A stretch of 64,000 bases of DNA, taken from assembly GCA_021298395.1 (NCBI GenBank), contig JAJTFH010000005.1, positions 1 to 64,000 on the forward strand, in the 5' to 3' direction. The notes under the pieces were generated by a model. The model was given only the letters and a program-made list of their open reading frames with translations, did no database searches and was not told the origin of the DNA. The DNA is from Gemmatimonadota bacterium. Its GTDB lineage: Bacteria > Gemmatimonadota > Gemmatimonadetes > Gemmatimonadales > Gemmatimonadaceae. Of the stretch, positions 27,706 to 35,419 are shown in pieces; position 1 is the stretch's first letter, and every line of letters starts with the position of its first letter. Both the position numbers and the translations under genes were made by a program.

Positions 27706-29885
27706 CAGAGCACGCGCCGTTCGGTGGAGAGGAGTGCCGCCATCTGCGGGGTACGCGCCGCCTCCGTCCAAGGCGCGTTGAGCTGGAGCTGCCCATCATC
27801 GAGGACGAGCACGCGATCGCTCAGGGCGAGGAGATCCTGCGAGTGCGCGACGATCACGAGGGTCCACGGCGCCGACCGATCGGTGAGCGCCGTGACGAGG
27901 GCCCGACGTGCCTCCGGTTCGACGGTCGCGAGACATTCGTCGATCAACAGGAGACGGGGTCGTGAGGCGATCGCGCGGGCGATGAGGAGGCGCGTGCGGA
28001 GCGTCGAGGGCAACCCACGGCCACCCCCCGCCAGCGGGGTGCGCAGGGCGAGCGGGAGGCGCTGGATCTGGTCGGCGGCGCCGACGACGCTCAGGGCGGC
28101 GAGCACTTCCGCCGTCCCCACGCCGGAGCGCCCAAGGGTGATGTTCTCCTCGACGGTCCCTTCGAAGAGATCGGCATCGCCGAGCAGGAGCCCCACGCGA
28201 TCGCGCACGGTGGCCGGGTCGAGATCCCGGAGGCTCAGCCCATCGATCTGCACCGTCCCCTCGTAGCCGGTGAGGAGTCCCGCGAGCACCGCGAGCAGGG
28301 TCGATTCTCCTGACCCATCAGCACCCGTCACCGCGATCCGTTCCCCCGGCGCCACGGTGAAGGTGAGGTCGGCCAGGGCTGCGCGCTCACTCCCCGGATA
28401 GCGATAGGAGAGCCCATCGACCTGGAGTGCGACCCCGCCCGTGCGCGCGGGGATCGCCAACCCGACCGCCGGCTCGACCGCGAGATCGGTCACGCCGCCG
28501 AGCTTGTACACCGAGGTCATGACATCGTAGACCTCGGCGAGGGACCCGACGAGCCTCTCGATCCCGGCGAGCACGGTGACGATCACGAGCTCCGCCGCGA
28601 CGAACTGCCCGAGGGTGATCTGCCGATCGATGACGAGGACGCTCCCGAGGATGAGGAGGGCACCGGTGACCACGGTCTTGAAGCCGATCGCCGCCCACGC
28701 CTGGGTGACGAGGACACGGAAATGCCGCTGCCGATAGCGGAGATAGCCGGCGACATGTCCATCCATCTTGTCGAGCGCTGGCGTCGCCCGTCCCGCCGCC
28801 TTGAAGGTGGTCGCCGCGCGCGCCACCTCCTCGAGCCAGTGCACCGTGCGGTACTTGTACGCGCTCTCGAGGAGACTCGTCTCCAACCCACGCGGCCCCG
28901 TATAGCGCACGATGAGGGCGAGCGTGACCACCAACCCGAGCCCGAAGAGGGTGAAGTACGGGTGGTAGAAGGTGAGGAGGAGAAGACCGAAGATCACCTG
29001 CAGCAGCGCCGTGGTGGTCCCGGTGAGCAGCTTGCCCAGGCTCTTCTGGATCGTGACGACCTCGAAGAATCGATTCATCCGCTCGGGGAGATCCTCGCGC
29101 CACGCCTCCTCGGTGCGGATCCGCGGCACACGGAGGGAGAACTCGAGCGCGACGCGCGCGAAGATGCGCTGTTGGATCCGCTCCACCGCCGCCAACTGCA
29201 ACACCTGCAGCGCGCCCGTGGCCAGCGTCCCCGCCACCACGAACCCGATGAGGAGGACGACCGGCTGGAGGAAGAGCCCGCCCGAGACCAGCCCGATGAT
29301 CGCCTGGACACCGAGCGGGAGGGTAAGGCTGAGGAGACCGACCAAAGTCGCGTAGCCGTAGACGAGCCCGATGTTCCCCCTCTCGAGGAGGAGGAGCTGC
29401 CCGAGCCGCTCGAGGGGCCCCGCCTTCTCCGCCGCCTCGGTCGAGGCCTGCTGCACACCGACGACGGGAAGGAGCACCGCCACCACGCCCTCGGGACCGG
29501 CGATCCGCGTGAAGAGGTCGGGGACCTCCATGCGTTCGGGCGCGGCGAACCCATCGGCGTCGCCGAAGCGAACGGTCAGGGACCCCGCCCCCACGTCGTC
29601 GACCATCGCGACCCGGGTCGCCCCCTGCGCATCGTCACCGATGACCAGGAGCGGGGCGGTCCCGCGCGCGAGGACGCTGGCCCAATCGCCACGTCCCGCC
29701 GACCTTCGTACGAAGGTGACCCCGGCTCGGCGCCCCACCTCGACCACGGCCTCGGTGAGCGCGGCAGCGGGCGCCTCGGGGAGCACCATCCGCCGGATGT
29801 CCTCACGCCACCCCTCCGGCGGTTCGTCCATGCGAAGTCGGCCGAGGATGTCGCGTGTCAGGCGTTCAGGGAGGGGTCGACGCAT
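27705..29885 (-). CDS. ABC exporter with degenerate nucleotide-binding motifs
   Basis: A 726-residue type I exporter half-transporter. Residues about 1-150 are a soluble N-terminal domain resembling the peptidase-like regions of bacteriocin exporters, but no C39 catalytic Cys/His pair is seen. Residues about 180-460 hold six membrane helices. The NBD follows (about 490-726). Its Walker A reads GADGSGEST, with Glu527 where Lys is invariant (codon GAA at 28305-28307). The LSGGQ signature is replaced by GGGRGLPSTL. Walker B (RLLLIDE) and the switch histidine (VIVAHSQ) are present. Relatives in Bacteroidota also have altered signature loops, but the Walker A change is unusual and suggests weak or no ATP hydrolysis at that site. 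First gene of the ABC-MFP-TolC operon. Confidence 0.85.
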   Translation of the reverse strand: MRRPLPERLTRDILGRLRMDEPPEGWREDIRRMVLPEAPAAALTEAVVEVGRRAGVTFVRRSAGRGDWASVLARGTAPLLVIGDDAQGATRVAMVDDVGAGSLTVRFGDADGFAAPERMEVPDLFTRIAGPEGVVAVLLPVVGVQQASTEAAEKAGPLERLGQLLLLERGNIGLVYGYATLVGLLSLTLPLGVQAIIGLVSGGLFLQPVVLLIGFVVAGTLATGALQVLQLAAVERIQQRIFARVALEFSLRVPRIRTEEAWREDLPERMNRFFEVVTIQKSLGKLLTGTTTALLQVIFGLLLLTFYHPYFTLFGLGLVVTLALIVRYTGPRGLETSLLESAYKYRTVHWLEEVARAATTFKAAGRATPALDKMDGHVAGYLRYRQRHFRVLVTQAWAAIGFKTVVTGALLILGSVLVIDRQITLGQFVAAELVIVTVLAGIERLVGSLAEVYDVMTSVYKLGGVTDLAVEPAVGLAIPARTGGVALQVDGLSYRYPGSERAALADLTFTVAPGERIAVTGADGSGESTLLAVLAGLLTGYEGTVQIDGLSLRDLDPATVRDRVGLLLGDADLFEGTVEENITLGRSGVGTAEVLAALSVVGAADQIQRLPLALRTPLAGGGRGLPSTLRTRLLIARAIASRPRLLLIDECLATVEPEARRALVTALTDRSAPWTLVIVAHSQDLLALSDRVLVLDDGQLQLNAPWTEAARTPQMAALLSTERRVL

Positions 29886-29928
29886 CGGAATCAAAAGGGG
29901 AGTATTTCTATCCGAAAAAATGTAACTC

Positions 29929-29941
29929 GTTGCAAAGCAAC
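29929..29941. promoter_or_regulatory. Dyad GTTGC-AAA-GCAAC upstream of the export operon
   Basis: A perfect 5-base inverted repeat in an A/T-rich gap (29886-29954) between the LolA-like gene and the ABC exporter. It overlaps possible -35 hexamers (TTGCAA on the minus strand), so it could be an operator. No clear -10 box was found. Confidence 0.25.
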
Positions 29942-29954
29942 AGCGCACACGGCG

Positions 29955-30722
29955 TTATCGAGGCGGGATCAGCGCGCGGACCGCCACCGGCATCGCCACC
30001 GCTTCTTCCGAAACACCGTCGAATTCGATCGACGAGATGGTCAGAAGCGTCTCGAATTGGGGATTGCGCTGGATGGTGCGGGTAGGGCGCAACACCCCGC
30101 CGAAACGCTGGTACCCCTGGAAGACGGAGACGAGTTCCATCGCCCCCATCGGACCGGTGACCGAGGCGCTCACCCCGGCGCTGAGCCCCGTCTCCGCATC
30201 GAAGTACTCGGTCAGGATCTCGCCGGTGGGGCGCGTCATCCGCACCCGGTAGGTCGGTCGGCCCTCGAAGGTCGTCTGATCGACGGTCTCCACCTTGTCG
30301 AAGCGAGCGAGGTCGTGCAGATCGGCGTAGAAGTCGGCCTGATCGGCGATCAGCTTCCCCTCGGCCCCGGTCACCAGGGTGGGCGCCATCCCGGGCTGGA
30401 TCGCCCAGGCGTGTTCGCCGTCGTAGCCCGAGAGGAGCTCCCCCATCGGCCCGAGCTGCGCGCGAAAGAGGTAGCGATTCGGTTTGACCTTGAGGATCTC
30501 GAGCGGGGCCTCGAGCCCCATCGCCGTCACGGCGAGGGTCCCCACCATCCGCATCGAGCGGGACCCCTCGAGCGCCGCGCGCCCACCGACGAGGGAATCG
30601 TGCCGGGCAGCGAGCGCCGCGGGGGTCGGGAGTGCCGTCTGCGCGGAGAGCGCGACGACCGGGGCGAGGACCGATGCCAGGGCGAGGAGGACGGCCCGGG
30701 AGGGGGAACCAAGGAGGGACAC
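29955..30722 (-). CDS. LolA-like / outer-membrane lipoprotein-sorting domain protein
   Basis: A 255-residue exported protein. From GTG 30722 the N-terminus is a good signal peptide (SRAVLLALASVLAPVVALSA-Q). The mature part is a half-open beta-barrel pattern like LolA/LolB or DUF4292-type proteins: GGRAALEGSRSMRMVGTLAV, APLEILKVKPNRYLFRAQLG, DGEHAWAIQPG, GRPTYRVRMTRPTGEILTEY, FQGYQRFGGVLRPTR. An upstream ATG at 30821 would add 33 residues of poor quality. It probably binds a lipid or lipoprotein; the link with the downstream exporter is inference from adjacency (69-base gap). Confidence 0.65.
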   Translation of the reverse strand: MSLLGSPSRAVLLALASVLAPVVALSAQTALPTPAALAARHDSLVGGRAALEGSRSMRMVGTLAVTAMGLEAPLEILKVKPNRYLFRAQLGPMGELLSGYDGEHAWAIQPGMAPTLVTGAEGKLIADQADFYADLHDLARFDKVETVDQTTFEGRPTYRVRMTRPTGEILTEYFDAETGLSAGVSASVTGPMGAMELVSVFQGYQRFGGVLRPTRTIQRNPQFETLLTISSIEFDGVSEEAVAMPVAVRALIPPR

Positions 30723-30823
30723 GGGGAGCTCGCAGAGAGGATGAGATGGGGCCGGCGCCGCACTGCCAGCCAGAGATGCTGGGAGAGATACGACGGTCAC
30801 GGCGGCTCGGTTCCCTCCCACGA

Positions 30824-30829
30824 TATCTT
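30824..30829 (+). promoter_or_regulatory. Candidate -10 box giving a leaderless transcript of the S4-domain gene
   Basis: TATCTT is followed by 6 bases and then ATG 30836, the same box and spacing as before hslV. No ribosome-binding site is present. Confidence 0.4.
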
Positions 30830-30835
30830 CCGAAA

Positions 30836-31240
30836 ATGTCCCCGCGTGATCCCGCCCCCGCCGCCACCCCGGTCCGCCTCGACAAGTGGCTCTGGGCGGC
30901 GCGGTTCTTCAAGACGCGCTCGCTCGCGACCGAGGCGGTGGATGGCGGGAAGATCCAGGTCAACGGGGAGCGGGTGAAACCATCCAAACCGGTGAAGGTC
31001 GGGGACGAGGTCCGGGTGCGGATCGGTCCCTACGAGCACATCGTCGAGGTCACGGGGATGGCGGAGCGGCGCGGCCCCGCCACCCTCGCCGCCACGCTCT
31101 ACCAGGAGACGGAGGCCTCACGGACCGCACGCGAGCGCCTGCACTGGCAGCTCACCGCCGCCGCCCCCGCCCTGGACCCCGAGAAAGGTCGCCCCACCAA
31201 GCGGGACCGCCGTGACCTCGAACGCTTCCGGAACCGCTAG
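30836..31240 (+). CDS. hslR: S4-domain RNA-binding heat-shock protein (HslR/Hsp15-like)
   Basis: A 134-residue protein dominated by an S4 domain: VRLDKWLWAARFFKTRSLAT, then GGKIQVNGERVKPSKPVKVG and DEVRVRIGPYEHIVEV. This is the Hsp15 arrangement, which binds stalled 50S subunits carrying nascent chains. The basic C-terminus (KGRPTKRDRRDLERF) fits that family. It differs from RluA-type proteins in having no synthase domain. It is divergent from the LolA-like gene and followed by a 53-residue membrane protein. As with arfB in this window, it belongs to ribosome rescue. Confidence 0.85.
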   Translation: MSPRDPAPAATPVRLDKWLWAARFFKTRSLATEAVDGGKIQVNGERVKPSKPVKVGDEVRVRIGPYEHIVEVTGMAERRGPATLAATLYQETEASRTARERLHWQLTAAAPALDPEKGRPTKRDRRDLERFRNR

Positions 31241-31315
31241 GGCGCCGATTACCGTTCGTCTCGGCAGCAGATCCATCGGTTCCCCGCCCCTCAGGCCATC
31301 CTTGGAGTGACCCGC

Positions 31316-31477
31316 ATGTCCGGCAGCACCGCACCGCACAACCCGAACACCCTCGGCTGGGGCTTCGCCGCCGTGATCATCGTGCTGGCGATCGTCGCGA
31401 ACGTGACGGCCTACTCGATCCACAAGGCGACCTACCAGAAGCCGGATACGCCGGCGGCGGCGCAGGCCGCGCACTGA
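31316..31477 (+). CDS. Small single-span membrane protein, 53 residues
   Basis: ATG 31316 to TGA 31475-31477, with GGAG 9-12 bases upstream. The translation has one hydrophobic segment (GFAAVIIVLAIVANVTAYSI, residues about 17-36), a short polar N-terminus and an Ala-rich tail. Codon third positions are G/C-rich, as in neighbouring genes, which supports real coding. No family is recognised. A strong hairpin follows 40 bases after the stop. Confidence 0.6.
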   Translation: MSGSTAPHNPNTLGWGFAAVIIVLAIVANVTAYSIHKATYQKPDTPAAAQAAH

Positions 31478-31516
31478 GGCGCACGGCGCCTCGCGGCGCG
31501 CCGCAGGCCGATGCTT

Positions 31517-31550
31517 GAAGGGGCGCCCGTCCAAGGACGGGCGCCCCTTC
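31517..31550. terminator. Hairpin between the small membrane protein and infA
   Basis: A perfect 16-base stem (31517-31532 with 31535-31550) around a 2-base loop, between convergent genes. There is no T-tract, so efficiency is uncertain. Confidence 0.6.
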
Positions 31551-31593
31551 GCCGTTCACCGATCGAGCGCGAGGAGCCCGAGCGAACCGCCGC

Positions 31594-31815
31594 TCAGGTC
31601 TTGTGGCGGAAGGTGATCCGACCGCGGCTCAGGTCGTAGGGCGAGACCTCGACCGTCACCCGATCCCCCTGGAGCACCCGGATGCGGAAGCGCCGCATCT
31701 TGCCGGCCATCGTCGCGAGCACGTCATGCCCGTTGGAGAGGAGCACGCGAAAGGTCGCGCTGGGGAGCACTTCGGTGACGGTGCCTTCGAGTTCGATCGC
31801 CTCTTCTTTCGCCAT
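31594..31815 (-). CDS. infA: Translation initiation factor IF-1
   Basis: A 73-residue OB-fold protein that binds the ribosomal A site during initiation. [40 protein letters not shown] and [20 protein letters not shown] follow the family end to end, closing with [11 protein letters not shown] 31815 is chosen because the family always begins M-A-K-E. It stands alone, away from the ribosomal protein operon where infA is usually found, and is convergent with the small membrane protein. Confidence 0.96.
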   Translation of the reverse strand: MAKEEAIELEGTVTEVLPSATFRVLLSNGHDVLATMAGKMRRFRIRVLQGDRVTVEVSPYDLSRGRITFRHKT

Positions 31816-31917
31816 GAGATCCGGTGCGGGTGAAGGGGGAAAGCTATCGAGCCGCCCCACGGGAGGGGTAGGGCTGGGACCCTATCCTTTTCCCTGCGGC
31901 CCACATAGCCTCCCCCC

Positions 31918-32490
31918 GTGCCCACGCTCGAACTCCTCGCCGCCGCCCTCGGGATCGCCTGTGTCTGGTGCAACGCGCGCGAACGGATCGAGGGATGGCC
32001 GCTGGCGATCGCGAGCGCCGCGCTCTACCTCGCCGTCTTCTGGGAGGCGCGTCTCTACGCCTACATGGGGCTCCAAGGGGTCTTCATCGTCCTCTCCGCC
32101 TCCGGCTGGTACGAGTGGCTCCATGGCGGGGCCGACCGCGGGCCGCTGCGAATCACCCGCACCACCGGCCGGCAGTGGCTCACGCTGGCGGCGCTCGGGA
32201 TCGCCGGCTCCGCCGGTCTCGCGGTGCTCCTCGCCCGCACCACCGATGCCGCCATGCCCCTCACCGATTCGATCGCCTCGGTGGCGAGCGTCCTCGCGCA
32301 GTGGATGATGACGCGGAAGCTCATCGAACACTGGATGCTCTGGATCGTGATCAACGTGGTGAGCATCGGGCTCTTCCTCTCGCAAGCCCTCTACCCCACG
32401 GCGGCGCAGTACGCCGTCCTCCTCGGCCTCGCGATCGCCGGGCATCGCCACTGGACCCGCACATGGCAGCGACCCGACGCGTCGTCCTGA
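31918..32490 (+). CDS. pnuC: Nicotinamide riboside transporter PnuC
   Basis: Inner-membrane facilitator for nicotinamide riboside. It starts at GTG 31918. Characteristic stretches are VWCNARERIEGWPLAIASAA, YMGLQGVFIVLSASGWYEWL and SVASVLAQWMMTRKLIEHW, then IVINVVSIGLFLSQALY. About seven membrane helices in 190 residues, as expected. The following gene overlaps by 28 bases and encodes a ribosylnicotinamide-kinase-like protein, which would trap the imported substrate; this supports NR over other vitamin substrates of Pnu transporters. Confidence 0.92.
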   Translation: MPTLELLAAALGIACVWCNARERIEGWPLAIASAALYLAVFWEARLYAYMGLQGVFIVLSASGWYEWLHGGADRGPLRITRTTGRQWLTLAALGIAGSAGLAVLLARTTDAAMPLTDSIASVASVLAQWMMTRKLIEHWMLWIVINVVSIGLFLSQALYPTAAQYAVLLGLAIAGHRHWTRTWQRPDASS

Positions 32491-32993
32491 TCGGCCCCGA
32501 GTCCACGGGGAAGACGACGCTCGCGGCGGAGCTGGCGGCGGCCTTCGGTGCGCCGTGGACGCCGGAATCCGCCCGCCTGATCGCGGAGTCGAACCCCGAG
32601 CCCCTCTCGGCGGCGACGATCGAACCGATCGCACGGCGGTGCATCGCACTCGAAGATGCGGCCCTCGCCACGCATCCCCCGCTCCTCATCCGCGACACCG
32701 ATCTCGTGAGCACGGTGGTGTATGCGCATCACTACTACCACACCTGTCCGACATGGATCGAGGCGGAGGCGCAGGCGCGGTTGGGTGACCTCTATCTGCT
32801 CTGTGCCCCCGATCTCCCCTGGACCGCCGACGGCATCCGGGATCGTCGCGACTCGCGTGACGCGCTCTTCGAGGACTTCCGACGGGAGCTCACACGACGC
32901 GGGGCGCACATGGTGGTGATCCGCGGGACCGGGGCGGGGCGGCGGGAGGCGGCGATCGGGGCGGTGAGGGCGAGGCTGGGGACCGCAGACTAG
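32463..32993 (+). CDS. NadR-like ribosylnicotinamide kinase
   Basis: A P-loop kinase of 176 residues equivalent to the C-terminal RNK domain of NadR. RRVVLIGPESTGKTTLAAEL carries Walker A (GPESTGKTT), TPESARLIAESNP is the conserved segment after it, LLIRDTDLVSTVVYAHHYY is Walker-B-like, and LYLLCAPDLPWTADGIRDR the LID-like region. The NMN adenylyltransferase and DNA-binding domains of NadR are absent, so it should only phosphorylate nicotinamide riboside to NMN. It overlaps pnuC, forming a two-gene NAD-salvage operon. Confidence 0.88.
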   Translation: MAATRRVVLIGPESTGKTTLAAELAAAFGAPWTPESARLIAESNPEPLSAATIEPIARRCIALEDAALATHPPLLIRDTDLVSTVVYAHHYYHTCPTWIEAEAQARLGDLYLLCAPDLPWTADGIRDRRDSRDALFEDFRRELTRRGAHMVVIRGTGAGRREAAIGAVRARLGTAD

Positions 32994-33030
32994 CGGCGGG
33001 ACGTTCCCAGCCGCCGGCACCACCCGCCGC

Positions 33031-34221
33031 CTACTGCACCATGTTGATCATGTCGAAGATGGGGAGGTACATCGCCACCACCATCCCCCCGACGACGACG
33101 CCGAGGAAGACGACCATCACGGGCTCGAGGAGGGAGAGGAGTCCGCTGACCGCGGCGTCCACCTCCTCATCATAGAAATCGGCGATCTTGCCCAGCATCT
33201 CGTCGAGACCGCCGGTCTGCTCACCGACGGAGATCATCGAGATCACCATCGGTGGGAAGACCTGGCTCTTGGCCAAGGGAGCGGCGATGGTATCGCCGCC
33301 GGCGATCGAGGCCCGCGACTCCATGATCGCATCGGAGACGACGCGATTCCCGGCGGTCTTGGCCGTGATCTCCAATCCGTCGAGGATGCTGACACCGGAG
33401 CTGATGAGCGTCCCGAGTGTCCGCGTGAACCGCGAGACCGCAGACTTCCGCAGCATGTCCCCGAGGACCGGGGCATTGATCAGGATCCGGTCGATCACGA
33501 GGTGCCCGTCGGGCGTCTTGTAGTAGCGCTGGAGCGAGACGACGAACGCCGCGACCACGGCGATCACCACCCACCAGAAGCGCTGCAGGAACTCCGACAT
33601 CACGATCACGATGCGGGTGGGGAGCGGCAGGGCGACGCCCGCCGATTCGAACATGGTCTGGAAGGTCGGGATCACGACGACGAGCAGGATGACCACCGCA
33701 CCGAAGGCGACGCTCAGAATCACCGCCGGGTAAATCATCGCCCCCTTCACCTTGCGCACGAGGGCATCGTTCTTCTCCATGAACGTCGCCAATCGGAGCA
33801 GGATCGTATCCAGGATGCCACCCGCCTCTCCGGCAGCGACCATGTTCACATAGAGATCGGTGAAGGCATTCGGATGTTTGGCCAACGCATCGGCCACCGT
33901 GTGCCCGGACTCCACGTCGAAGACGACCTGCCGCGTCACCTCTTGGAGGACCGGGTTCTCCGATTGCGTCGCGAGGATGTCCAACGCCTGCACGAGCGGG
34001 AGGCCGGAGTTGATCATCGTCGAGAACTGTCGGGTGAAGATCACGATATCTCGCATCGTGACCTTGCCCGAGGTCTTCCGCTTCGTCACTTCGTCGAGCT
34101 TGACGACGGTCAGGCGCAGTCGCTTGAGCTGCGCGGCGGCATCGTCTCGGCTCGAGGCATCGATGGTCGCGGTGCGGACCTCGCCTTGGGCCGTCCGGGC
34201 GGTGTAGAGATAATTCGGCAT
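33031..34221 (-). CDS. pilC: Type IV pilus inner-membrane platform protein PilC
   Basis: A polytopic protein (GspF family) that couples the motor ATPases to pilin insertion. Residues 1-60 begin MPNYLYTARTAQGEVRTATI, typical of PilC. The two T2SSF domains start near FTRQFSTMINSGLPLVQALD and FTRTLGTLISSGVSILDGLE. Three or four membrane helices occur in GAVVILLVVVIPTFQTMF and the C-terminal PVMVVFLGVVVGGMVVAMYL. The 396-residue length is standard. It lies 9 bases after pilT, last in pilB-pilT-pilC. Confidence 0.93.
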   Translation of the reverse strand: MPNYLYTARTAQGEVRTATIDASSRDDAAAQLKRLRLTVVKLDEVTKRKTSGKVTMRDIVIFTRQFSTMINSGLPLVQALDILATQSENPVLQEVTRQVVFDVESGHTVADALAKHPNAFTDLYVNMVAAGEAGGILDTILLRLATFMEKNDALVRKVKGAMIYPAVILSVAFGAVVILLVVVIPTFQTMFESAGVALPLPTRIVIVMSEFLQRFWWVVIAVVAAFVVSLQRYYKTPDGHLVIDRILINAPVLGDMLRKSAVSRFTRTLGTLISSGVSILDGLEITAKTAGNRVVSDAIMESRASIAGGDTIAAPLAKSQVFPPMVISMISVGEQTGGLDEMLGKIADFYDEEVDAAVSGLLSLLEPVMVVFLGVVVGGMVVAMYLPIFDMINMVQ

Positions 34222-34230
34222 GGGGAGAGA

Positions 34231-35394
34231 CTAGCTCCGGGGCCTCGGCCCCGCCCCGCCCCCGTGCGGCTCGTCCGCCCCCGCGCGCCCGATCATCCGG
34301 AGGAACTCGTTGCCATCGGGACTGACCCGCAGGCAGTCCTCCTCCGTCACGAGATTCGCCTGATGGAGCTGCATCAAGGAATCGTTCAGCGTCTGCATCC
34401 CGAATTTCTTCCCCGACTGCATCATCCCGTAGATCTGGTGCACCTTGTCGTCGCGAATCAGCGCCCGGATCGCCGGCGTCGCGACCAGGATCTCCATCGC
34501 GGCCACGCGTCCCTTCCCGCCCTTCCTGGGGATGAGCGCCTGGGTGACGACCCCCTCGAGCACGAAGGCGAGCTGCGTGCGCACCTGCTGCTGCTGATGG
34601 CTCGGGAAGACGTCGATGATCCGGTTGATCGCTTCGGCCGCGCTGTTCGTATGCAACGTCGCGAAGGCGAGATGCCCCGTCTCCGCGATCGTGAGTCCCG
34701 CATGGATCGTCTCGAAGTCACGCATCTCGCCCACCAGCACCACATCAGGATCCTCGCGGAGCGCGTACTTGAGCGCGCTCGCGAACGACTTGGTGTCCGC
34801 ACCGACTTCGCGCTGATTGATGAGGCATCCCTGATGCTTATGCACGAACTCGATCGGATCCTCGACCGTGAGGATATGCCCCTTGCGCTCCCGATTGATC
34901 TTGTCGAGCATCGCTGCCAGGGTCGTCGACTTCCCGGAGCCGGTGGGGCCGGTGACCAAGACGAGTCCGCGGGGCCGCTCCGCCAGGTGCGCGATGACCG
35001 GCGGGAGCCCCAACTGCTCCACGGTCTGGATCAGGTGGGGGATCTGCCGCAGGACCATGGCGACGCACCCGCGCTGCCGGAAGCAGTTCGCACGAAAACG
35101 CGCCAGATGCTGGATCCCGAAGGAGAAATCGAGCTCATCCTCCTGCTCGAAGCGCTTCTTGTGGCTCTCCGTCAGGACGGAGTACGCGAGCTGTGTCGTG
35201 TCCTTCGGTTGGAGTATCACCTCCACGCGCGAGCGCCGCATCTCACCGTCGATCCGCAACATGGGGTGATTGCCCACGGTGAGATGCAGGTCGGACGCCC
35301 CCCGCTCGATCATCTCTTCCAAGAGCGTGCGGAGATTGAGGACGGACGAGGCGGTCGCCTCAGGGACCGACGACGGGACAGTCATGTCGCGCAC
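34231..35394 (-). CDS. pilT: Type IV pilus retraction ATPase PilT
   Basis: Hexameric ATPase that powers pilus retraction. ERGASDLHLTVGNHPMLRID is the N-terminal PAS-like domain. Walker A is GPTGSGKST, the Asp box ILTVEDPIEFVH, Walker B VVLVGEMRDFETI and the His box ATLHTNSAAEAINRI. The retraction-specific motif AIRNLIRE appears as AIRALIRD. At 387 residues it is slightly long because of a C-terminal Gly/Pro tail (GADEPHGGGAGPRPRS). Start ATG 35394, with an alternative at 35385. Confidence 0.94.
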   Translation of the reverse strand: MRDMTVPSSVPEATASSVLNLRTLLEEMIERGASDLHLTVGNHPMLRIDGEMRRSRVEVILQPKDTTQLAYSVLTESHKKRFEQEDELDFSFGIQHLARFRANCFRQRGCVAMVLRQIPHLIQTVEQLGLPPVIAHLAERPRGLVLVTGPTGSGKSTTLAAMLDKINRERKGHILTVEDPIEFVHKHQGCLINQREVGADTKSFASALKYALREDPDVVLVGEMRDFETIHAGLTIAETGHLAFATLHTNSAAEAINRIIDVFPSHQQQQVRTQLAFVLEGVVTQALIPRKGGKGRVAAMEILVATPAIRALIRDDKVHQIYGMMQSGKKFGMQTLNDSLMQLHQANLVTEEDCLRVSPDGNEFLRMIGRAGADEPHGGGAGPRPRS

Positions 35395-35419
35395 CGAGGA
35401 GCGGGGACGATGCCGGGGA

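Noticed and set aside
27705-29885. Bacteriocin exporter with C39 leader peptidase
   Set aside because: The N-terminal domain lacks a recognisable catalytic Cys/His pair and no double-glycine precursor peptide was found nearby.
28722-30800. Long plus-strand frame opposite the ABC exporter and LolA-like gene
   Set aside because: Low-complexity charged translation with no domains; it merges by chance with the real S4-domain gene.
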